64,000 bases of DNA from Argopecten irradians (taxonomy: Eukaryota > Mollusca > Bivalvia > Pectinida > Pectinidae): positions 58,688,567 to 58,752,566 of the forward strand of contig NC_091135.1 in assembly GCF_041381155.1 (NCBI RefSeq), read 5' to 3'. Both the position numbers and the translations under genes were made by a program. The notes below the pieces were generated by a model. The model was not told the origin of the DNA. It ran no database searches and worked only from the letters and a program-made list of their open reading frames with translations. Position 1 is the first letter of the stretch; each line of letters starts with the position of its first letter. This document shows positions 12,370 to 23,616 of this stretch, one piece after another.

Positions 12370-13905
12370 AAACAAGAGGCCCAGAGGGCCTGTATCGCTC
12401 ACCTGGTTTGTAATGCCAAGTAATGTTCTAAATACAGGTTCATTGTTTCTTTTCTGAAGGAATTCGAATATTTACCTCTAATTCACCTACTGGGCCCTAC
12501 CCATCCTACCCCCGGGGGGTCAGAGCCAACATTTATACAAGTTCTGTTCCCCTTCCCCCATGGATGTTTGTGGCCAAATTTGGTCACAATCCATGCAGAA
12601 CTCTAGAAACAAGTAGCAATTTATAGGATTTACCTCTATTTCCCCTATTGGGCCCCACCCCTCCTGCCCCCGGGGGGTCAGAGCCAACATTTATAGAAGT
12701 TCTGTTCCCCTTTCCCCAAGGATGTTTGTGGCCAAATTTGGTCACAATCCATGCAGAACTCTAGGACAAGTAGCGATTTATAGGATTTACCTCTATTTCC
12801 CCTATTGGGCCCCCGCCCCTCCTGCCCCGGGGGGTCAGAGCCAAACTTTATACAAGTTCTGTTCCCCTTCCCCCAAGGATGTTTGTGGCCAAATTTGGTT
12901 ACAATCCATGCAGAACTCTAGGACAAGTAGCGATTTATAGGATTTACCTCTATTTCCCCTATTGGGCCCCGCCCCTCATGCCCCCGGGGGTCAGAGCCTA
13001 ACTTTATACAAGTTCTGTTCCCCTACCCCCAAGGATGTTTGTGGCCAAATTTGGTTACAATTCATGCAGAACTCTTAAGACAAGTAGCGATTTATAGGAT
13101 TTACCTCTATTTCCCCTATTGGGCCCCGCCCCTCCTGCCCCCGGGGGGTTCAAAGAACCAAACTTTATACAAGACACTGATTCTTTCCCACGTCTCCCCC
13201 AAAGGATGTTTGTGGCCAAATAGGGGGCGTTCTAACAATCCATGCCAGGACTCCTAAGGAGGGGACCAATGTAGCGATGTAATCAGGTGCTTTTGTTACA
13301 CTCTATTTCCCTATGGGGCCCCGCCCCTCCTGCCGCCCGGGGGGGTCAGAGGCCTAAACTTTAATACAAGTATCTGTTTCCCCACCCCCCAATGAGATGT
13401 TTGTGGCCAAATTGGTTTCTATCCCCCCCCCCCCCAATCCAATTGCAGATGACGCTCTAGGATAACAAGTAGCGATTTTTAGGAATTTACCTCTAGTTTT
13501 CCCCCTATTGGGACCCCGCCCCTCCTGCCCCCAGGGTGGGGTCAGAGCCAAACTCTTATACAAGTTCTGTTCCCCTTCCCCCAAGGATGTTTGTGGCCAA
13601 ATTTGGTTACAATCCATGCAGAACTCTAGGACAAGTAGCGATTTATAGGATTTACCTCTATTTCCCCTATTGGCCCCGCCCCTCCTGCCCCCGGGGGGTC
13701 AGAGCCAAACTTTATACAAGTTCTGTTCCCCTTCCCCCAAGGATGTTTGTGGCCAAATTTGGTTACAATCCATGCAGAACTCTAGGACTAGTAGCGATTT
13801 AAAGGAAATGTTGACGGACGGACGACGGACGGACGACGGACGACGGACGACGGACGCCGCGCCATGACATAAGCTCACCGGCCCTTCGGGCCAGGTGAGC
13901 TAAAA
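12370..13905. mobile_element. Bivalve-type nonautonomous element with 157-bp internal tandem repeats
   Basis: It starts with 'aacaagaggcccagagggcc' and ends with '(gacg)n', then 'gctcaccggcccttcgggcc' and 'aggtgagct'. Internal copies containing 'tttatacaagttctgttccc' recur every 157 bp (for example 12621, 12778, 12935, 13092 for 'ttatagg'). Copies between about 13140 and 13560 are disrupted by many small insertions, while the copies on both sides are nearly identical. Confidence 0.8.
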
Positions 13906-14179
13906 ACCCAACAACCGTGTTTAAAGTATAGATTTTTGTTTTATGTTATGTGTTTGAAGTCAATGCATGTTATAGTCTAGAAGATAATCAAAGCAGACTT
14001 TAGGTTATACTTTACTGCACAGGTAGTTTAATGAACTGACAAACACTGGTATGATTATTGTTTTATAATGTTACCAAATAAAATCATATCTTAATCTCCA
14101 CGCTTGTTTGAAATATTTTATCTTGTCTGATATGATGTGTTGAATTCTTTTTTTGTAATATTATATATTTTATTCACAG

Positions 14180-14546
14180 TTTGCTGTCATCACTCCAGAT
14201 TGTTAACGCACTACACAACAATTTGAATGCGACACGATGTTCACCGATCAAATCAGGCCGAGTTTCATCCGCAGTCGTTCGGTCTAGTGGATTCCAGTCC
14301 ATATCACTTCAATTTCCCCTCGTCAACTATCGCTACACCTACGAGAACGCCGGTGAACGCCATCTTGTTGTACGTCACGTGCGTGTGAACTACCCATACC
14401 AGACCTTGTCTGTCCTAGAACCTTGGTTTCCGGCGGCTGTGACGTAAACCGCACGTTTGTTTCCAAGACAACGGAACTGAAATCTTGCTTGGTTGCTATG
14501 AATGCAGGATTTTTCTATGAGTTTGGTGCTGGAGCCGGCTGTTACG
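14180..14546 (+). CDS. NAGPA: First visible NAGPA exon, with apparent 1-base deletion
   Basis: The acceptor 'tattcacag' precedes 14180 and the donor 'gtatgt' begins at 14547. Reading from TTG 14181, the frame gives 'TLSVLEP' and then runs to a stop at 14445-14447. In the frame starting at 14423 the family sequence resumes ('GGCDVNRTFVSKTTELKSC', then 'MNAGFF'). Adding one base at 14421-14423 restores the spacing seen in the human enzyme between the LEP and GGC motifs. There is no room for an intron. Confidence 0.8.
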
Positions 14547-17500
14547 GTATGTTTACATATTCTGAATAAGATAAACTAGGAACTTGGATTTAGCCATATA
14601 CCCTATTTAGGAAAAAAATCAGGAATTTTCAAAAAAAAAATTTTTTTCAAAGTTTAAAAAGTTGTCATACAAAGATATTATTCTCAGTAGAAAATTGGGT
14701 GTAATAAGTTATAATGCTACATCCAATGTTCTTAACAAATTTCGATGCAATCGTTATACATTATAAAAAGGTTTGTTGTCGGGAATCACGTGACCACAAA
14801 AGTGTGCATTCCAATAATAAAATATGGTTGAATCAACTAAAGAACGTGAAAATCAAGATTTAAACAACTTCCCGCTCTTGGTCAAATACTTCATAATACT
14901 GAGTACGCCCTGCGACCGATAACGATATTATATTTATGTGTACCTTCCTTTTGCCTGAATGTGTCGTAGAATTAGATAATGGTAATGCCAACATGAGCGT
15001 TTTCGTTATGATAAAAGTCATTAACTATAAAGATATGTGACTCCCGGCTAATTTTTTACGAAAACGTTCATGGTCTTATTGACGAAAAATTTAGTTCAGA
15101 TCTGAAACCATATTGGCGTCTTGTTAAGCGTTTGATGAAGACTGGTCAAACATCTCAACAAATTCCAACTCTTGTAGATCCTGAGTCTGATTCCCTGGCT
15201 ACGTCTGACATTGTAAAAGCTAATGTGTTAATCAACTATTTCTGTGGCTTTACACGTTTAGATGAACAGTTCAAATTGTATCCGTGGTCATAAGTGTGAG
15301 AGTGCCTATCATTTTTCCCAATGTAATAAGTATGTGAATGGCAGAATTATTTTATTAGATAACTTAAGAAACTTGAATGTTGATTTATGTTTTACTATGT
15401 AGCAGCAAGCTATATGCTGATCATATAAACAAAAGTATTTGAGACACGTGTATCAATTCATAAGTCCAAAAAAAGTAAATTTTGTATTTAATGTTATTTA
15501 TATTGTTTAAGTCTATTGTCTCTTGTTTCGTCGTTGTATGTAAGGAGAAGGCTTTTATAAGTTGTAATAACTTTTGTCTGGTCCTTTTGTCTTTTGTATT
15601 GACAATTAAATATGTTTGAACTAAACTTTAATTTAGATTACATCAGTCACTTAATATATAAGTATTATCAATCATTATATATCAATGTACTGTTGTTTTA
15701 TTCACCATTCACATTTCTATATTATCAATCATTATATATCAATGTACTGTTGTTTTATTCACCATTCACATTTCTATATTATCAATCATTATATATCAAT
15801 GTACTGTTGTTTTATTCACCATTCACATTTCTATCGTGCATCCTGCTTATAAAGGTCAGATTTGTTTTTTTACTTTTCATGAGACAAAATAAACCTTGAG
15901 TGAAAAGTTTCTTTGAAAACAGCAGGCAGTTTTGGATTTATTTGGAATCTTTTACCTTCCCCATCCCTTCTTTCTCACTGCACCATTGTTACACCAGATT
16001 AAAAATATCTAATTGTGGATCGATTCCATTTATGTGTTAAAAAGATTTAGTTTGTTAGTACCCGTCAATTTATCAAGACATATTTGCATGGAGTATTTCG
16101 ATGTGTATACACTACAGGACTACAGGACTGAGATAGTAACAATTACAGGAATCACTTTTGACATCTATCATAGTTTGGATTAAGATGTTGTTATATCGTC
16201 TTTTGAGTAAATATCAATAGTGCTATGATATTTTTTATAATTCTAGTATAGAGGTTTTTTCTATCACTGCAAACAAAATTAAAACTCTCAAGTAACACTG
16301 TTAATACATAGTCAAAAAAATGAATTACAAACAAAGATGTGATGTTTATGTTATATCTGATATAAATACTCATATTATCATTTAACGACCGAAGTTATTT
16401 TAGGCCAAAATACTATGTTTTCTTCAGCGATCTATTGAAAACCACCAGGTTTGGTGAATTAGGCTGTGAAAATCATTCAAATGGACAAACATTTCTAATG
16501 CCTTATACACACTGGTTTCAACTCCGAATTTGTGTACTGTATAATTCGTTATGCTTTATATATGTTAACATGAAAGCATACAAGCAAAAATCACTCTACA
16601 ATTACTAACAACACTGTAAAAATGTGAAGAGAAATTGTACAGCACAACTTGGCTTCATAATATGACTTTATCTGTGTATGTACTCATTTCACTGCGCTGT
16701 AGATGTAAATATGATTTTTGTGAGTACTGCCAAAAAATCATTTCAGCTCTTATTTGTACTTGTAAAACTCAAACCTATGCATTTTGGTATTCTCGTCCTC
16801 AAAATGTATAGTGAATAAGATATTAAAAGTTCTTTTTGATTCGTGAATATGAAAAGTACGGCACATACAAATTAAAAAAATATTATTATGAAGATATAAT
16901 TTATTAACTTATGGGATAAAAATGTATGTCTTATAAGAGTTGACTGTAGTGGAATTCAATATCTCTATTTCTATTTTGAGCATAGTAACCATATCTTAGG
17001 GGTACAGAAGTTGCCATTGGTAGCATTCGTTATGTGAAAAACCGTCTTAATGCTAAAACAGAAATGATCGTTTTACTTGATTTGCTTCAAGGAATGTTAT
17101 CATCGTTTACAGGAAATATTGTAAGTGATGGAAGGTTCGTCCGTGACTCTGGCGGGATACAAAATGTCCACTTCGGAATTAAGAAAAATGGCGACATCTT
17201 TGTAGGGTAAGTGATATTTGTATAATCTTTACTTTTTGCTATAATTTAAAAAAAGATAGATAACATCCAGCATATAGAACTCTCTAGATTTCGTTAACCT
17301 CAAGTCGATTGGATTATAGTAATACATGTAATTGGTAATTTTGGTATTAGTTACTGATATACTTTATCAGAAACATTTATCAGAATATGTTTGATGCAAA
17401 TATACAACAATTGAACTGTATTAATTATCTCTTGTCAGAGAATTTTTCTCGAGAGGCAAACTGCAAAGTAACATATGCAAGTCTGTGAAGGGATCTCATG

Positions 17501-20500
17501 GGAGTGATCAATGAATCAATGACCGTTGTAGTCCAGAGAGAAAACTGTAATAAATAGTTTTGATTGTACAACAGTCTTACTTTAATCAAAGGGAATCCCC
17601 ATTATACGATTACAGATTTAGTCGTCTTCTCCGAAAATTAAGAACACAACCAAAGGCTATCTACATCTTGATAATTTATCATTGGAAAAAATCATAAATA
17701 TATCATTTCTAGTCGTGTTACTGCTTCATCAAAAATAAAAGTCATCCTAATGTTTGCTGTTAAGATAACAGGGATACATCTGTAAATAGTTTATTCTATA
17801 GCAGGACATACCTGTACGGTGCAGCCATAATTGATACAGTCACAGTTGAGTTTGTAATCCTTTGTGCTATCGTTTTTGTTGACACGGCTTTCTCCCAGCA
17901 GGTGATTGGTACATTCCACAGGCATCAGTGTGAAAACTGAGTATGCTTTTATTTTGATATACAAACCTATGTTAAACATTAAATGGACAAAATAATAGTA
18001 AAAAATAGAAAAAAAAGTTATTTTAGGTCTTGTTTTCATCTTCAAAAATCTTTTGACGTACATAACTGATACTTTTACAATATTTATGATCTGAATTTAT
18101 ATATGAGAATAGGTAAAATAATAGGCAATAACAGTGGATTTGAAAAGATAATGACTACATGTGTTTGATATACGAATGTGTGAACTTAAGTTGGTACTTG
18201 AAAATATAATAAAACAGTAAACATGTTAATTACTATATCGCCTAATATTGGTATAATAACTGGTTCACCACCAGATATGAAGCATGCTTATGAGATGATA
18301 TTGTTTATACGTCTATAGTTACCTAACAGCGGATGACATGAAGAGACAAAAATTCACCCAGCTCGTCAGTGGAGTGATCTGGCTTATCAAGGACGGCAAA
18401 GTTAACGTCAACGACAGTTTGGGGTACGAATGTTTCGCGCCAATCAAAGGTATGTGGCCAAATACGCAGATACTCCAAGGAAATTGTGGAAGAATAAATG
18501 CATTTAAAAGGAATCTTAATGGAATGGTAATATATACTTAATTGTATGCATATTTTGTCTTAAAACAACATTAATTGTGCTGAGTAAGACATTAGAGCGC
18601 CTGATTTATGAGAGATGTCCCAAGTAGACAATGAATAACTAAATGACATCTTTAAGTTAAGGGGAAGTAATCCTATTATCAGTAGCGTCATTATCATTAC
18701 TTCGTCAATATGTTAAGTTGGGTAGTTTGTTTTCGTGTCATTCTCATAGATACCACACTATTTTAATCGATTCGTTATGTGAACGGAGCAGTAAAACACA
18801 GTGTGCTAACTGTTTAAAATAATGAGTTTGATACATTGGAAAATTCAATGAAACAAAGTAACATATCAACGACATCCTTTTATATAAAACAATTTACAAA
18901 ACTGAAAAAGTTTCGTTCACGGTAAGTCTGCTACCTCATGGGTTTTATCACCGTATGAATGTTTCTTCTACCCTAGCATCCATTTATCACCGTATGAATG
19001 TTTTCCTACCCTAGCCCCCAGGTACAACTTCACGAACTCGCCGTCTGCCAGGTCAGCTATTGCTGTCGACAAAGACGGCAGGGTGATGCTGATACAGATT
19101 GATGGAAACACGAACGAAAGAGGGTAATGTTTGTATTCAGACTCCGCCATTCACATTAGTTTTCAGTCCTTAATAATCAATTGATTGTACTTTTCATTAA
19201 TTCATAAAATTCAATACGAAGTGGAAGCTAAACTATACATTTTGGACTCAGTCCAGTTAATTACAATGGAAATTGTCAACCATAGAATCATGTTGATTTG
19301 TTAGAAGAACATAATGACATCTTTGTCTGGGCGTCAAAGTTTTACTTCGGAAAACTGAAATCATTCATATAGTAACGACCGGTTCATTACCCATAAATCA
19401 AAGGGAGACCATGCATATTGTCATGTTACAAGCTTAAATTCTACTTTTGGAATGGAAATAATACTGATAAAGATACTTTGTTGATTTATTTTATAGAATA
19501 ATACTGTCAACAGAACATTAGTGTAATGTGTGTTATAAATGCGTTAGATATTGATGACTCATTGTAGGGTTAACCTGCATCAGTTTGCTGATATTCTGTT
19601 GAAGTTTGGCGCGGTACAGGCCGTGAACTTAGACGGAGGAGGCTCTTCGTCACTACTGATAAATGACACGATGATCAACAACCCTCCTGATATCTGGTGA
19701 GACTGACATACCAAAAATCACCCAATAAATATTAGGGTTTATAACTCATCTTAATTTTGTTATTACAAACTCATTTGATAGCTACATATTGTCCATGCAG
19801 TTAGGGTGTAAAAACCATGAAAGGCGACCAAAAATAGGATACTATAGTTTCTCTTTTTTCTAGCTGGCTTTCTCCTTCCTAATTTCCGCTTCACTTTTGG
19901 CCATGAGTTGGACGCTCGCTCTTGGGAGAGAGGCTATGGGGTCTATCCCCTGGTGGAGACACAAAAGAATCTATAAAAGTGGTAGTGTTTTCTCTGCTAT
20001 AGCGCTTCGCATTTGGAGTGGGACGACCAGTTTGCCCGTTGTATATTTGTCAGTATGATGATCTCAGATGGGATGAATTAATTGGTCTGTGATCGTAATA
20101 TTAAAAGGGCAAGAGTTATCATACTACAAAACGTTATAACAAGAACCACGCACCACACACACTTCACACGCATACAACAATCGCATACACGCTAGGTCGC
20201 CTTTAAATGACCCTGTTTACAAATAGGACGTTAATCTATTCAACCGTGACAAGTATACCATTTCTGTTCAAGTAGTTACCGCAAATAAGAGTCTGGTGGT
20301 AACAATCTTTGGATTATAATTTGACCTTAGTTTGATCTTGATGTATGTATGTGACAAATGTCAACGACAAAAGCAGAGACGCTCTCACTTCCGTATCATT
20401 GTTTTAGTGAGGACGATCCTCGGTTTCGATGTCCACGTACTGTATCTACGGTACTCTGTATACATGAGCCGACCTGTGAACGTGAGGACTGTTCCGGTCA

Positions 20501-23500
20501 TGGTCAGTGCATAATGGGAAGGTGTAACTGTCACTACCCATGGGGTGGACAAGACTGCTCTCAGCTTTTATGTTATAAAGGCTGTTCCTTTAATGGAAAA
20601 TGCACTCCAAGTATGTCAAATAAAGATATTTAGTATCCTTACCTTAAAACCACATAGCAAACTACATGTATAATATAATTAGAAAGCCAGGATTTTAACC
20701 TGAAAGAAAACTCAAATGTCTCTTCAGCAGATATATTAAAGCCATAGTTGCTTGTTTATAAAAAAATATTTTGTAATACATTTCTTAATAACTTTGTTGG
20801 TAAAGTATAATCACACTGAGGATTTCACAACAGATACAAATAGGGAAAGCTAATTAAATTAATTTGTATACATCATTGAACGTGATCAGGTGGCTGTGTC
20901 TGCAATGCTGGGTTCCATGCAATAGACTGTAATAAACGGTGTCCAGGGGGGTATTATGGGAAAGGATGCACTAAAGTATGTGCCTGCCATAATGGTGCCA
21001 CTTGTCATGCTGTGGACGGTTCGTGTAGCTGTGCCCCTGGATACAAAGGCCGAACATGCGCAGAAGGTAATTTAGTTTTGTGACTTACCTTGGTCAGAGT
21101 AAAACCTTATAACAATAAGGGAGTATCACAACTATAATGATAACACATCACAACTTTGTTTTTCGACTAGGAAAAAGTATGAGGCGGTTACATAGATGAA
21201 ATTATCATAACAAAGTCTGGTCTATTATCAGAAAAATATCCTTAGGCGTATGATCTGTATCAAAAAAGAGAATATTGTAAAAAAATTAATCCACCGTATG
21301 GTCATGACACCGGAAGTAGGTACCCCCTGAAGCGAGAGTGAAAATCAGGATTTGAACAGAGCTAAGATTGTCGCTTTTATCTGCATTTTGAGACGTTGTT
21401 TTGGATACTGACGTTTAGTACAAGTGTTTCCCAATGTATATAAGCCACACAAAGATATATAAGTGGTTTTCGAGAAGTGTCCCGAAAAAACCTTGACAGA
21501 TGTAAACATGCACCACACCAAGGGAGGTACCGACATAATTAGAACAGATGCGGGAAAAGATCTTTTCATCGCCCATAAATACATAATTCAGTACTACATT
21601 ACTCTATTATTATATATTAGGATAGATTCACAAGCAAAATACTTCTCAGCCCCATCTATTTGTGTTATGGAAGCAATGTAAAATCTCGGTGGTGTACGGC
21701 TCATAACAAACGAGATGTATGGCTTAATTATAGTGACCTCGATATTGGTAATTACCATAAAGATAATAAATGAAGCGTAAAATTCTAAAAACCTATATTT
21801 TTCAGTCATATGACATATAGCACTATAATTAAGCCATATCAAGTGTTTCGCATCATAAGTTATTGAAAGAGATATATAGATATATATATCACATAGATAT
21901 ATATCTCTTGAACAATTCATTAAAACCAACAGTAAATTAAGATTGTAAATTTATTGTTTAATTACTTAAACCATAATAGTTATTTTACCATGTTGGCATT
22001 AACACAAAGCTCAAAACTCATACAACTGAGGAAAATTGAAAAGGTGTATAGGAGGAAAAAAGAACATGTCTGCGAAAAACGAAAATGCGCGAGCGGGAAC
22101 TCATCTTTAACGATGTCTTTCTAGATAATGTAATAACAGAATGTACATGTACTATCATTACCTGGTAATTTGTCTATTTTAAGCCTGTAACTATGGATAC
22201 TACGGTGACGACTGTAGCCAGGTGTGTCAGTGTGAAGACGGCTGTTCGTGTAACCATATCACGGGGAGCTGTAATGGGACGGACAGGATAAAAAAACTAC
22301 AAGGTAGTGACAGTATATCCAGCCTTAGATATCACTGACTGTAAACGTACTTCGCAGTCCGCTTTTAGCGCAGATGGGAAAATCTGTAAATTATATTTAT
22401 TAGCAATTCAGTGGTTCCATATTGGAAATACCCCAATACTAACTTTCGCGCTGTACTTAAATGTAGTGCTTCAAAGACAGCGCGAAAAGCGCTGAAATAA
22501 AACTACCGCTAAAATAGGTACATGTTCGTTTATAGTGTATTAAACATAAACCCTGTCTACTTATGTAACGTTTCATTCATTACGCTATTAAGATAAAAAG
22601 GGAAATTTAACTTTTGAATCAGCAAATAGCTGGTTCCTACATAGCACAATGAGATACTTATGTGTGGGATTGCATGCATTCGAAACATTCTAAAAATACA
22701 TTTAAAAAAAAAAAGATTTATAAAATATATCAAATGATAATGGGCCTTTTGCAGTTTGTAATTGTGTTGCCGATGGAATTCTTAAAGACGAAATGCAATT
22801 AAAAGCAGACCAGCGGACGAAATATGAGTAAGTGTTAGACAAATGTTTCATGAAACTCAGAGTTTAATTTAAAAATATTATAGTAAAGCTAAAGGAAACA
22901 TTATTTTATATCTATAAATGTAAGCATAAACACATAAACATGGAATATCTACATGAAAATGAAACAATTTGGTGATACGAGGTCTGTAAATGAACAAAAT
23001 GTATAATTTTTTTGGAAATACGGATGTAGAAGTACATACCAAAGTTGAAAATGAAATAAAAATGATATGACGGTGTGCTTCATTTTGAGCTACTATGAAT
23101 AAAAAAGCTATTTGACGCCAATTGTGATTTTACCTGAATTTCACTGTTTTGACCATGCATACGGCAACATTAAGCAATATTTTCCAAATGAAAGATATTA
23201 AAACCTTAAATCGACTAAGAATGGTTTGGGCCCATTTTGGCCTCCAAATCCGTAATTAACGTAATTAACGTTTTCTAATTTTACAGCTGCAGTTGCCATG
23301 GTAACCATCCGAAATATGCATAACTTATGAAAATGAGAAATCTTGACATTTACAAATAACAAACTAAATATTTACTGAGAATATGTATGCACCTCCGATT
23401 TGTCTTTAGAAGAAATATAAAGTTTTTGTCAAAGATGCGCTATATGGTTTGTTAGACAGAAAAACAAATGACCAAAATTGTGAAATATTCCTCATTTTCA

Positions 23501-23581
23501 TAAATTTCACGGATATGGGAGGCCAAAATAACATAGAAAAATTATGTACTAATAAATAAACGTTCACTCATCATGTCTTAT

Positions 23582-23616
<35 letters not shown>

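Noticed and set aside
12722..13867. Proline-rich reading frames in the 157-bp array
   Set aside because: They follow the tandem unit, change frame between copies and have no family match.
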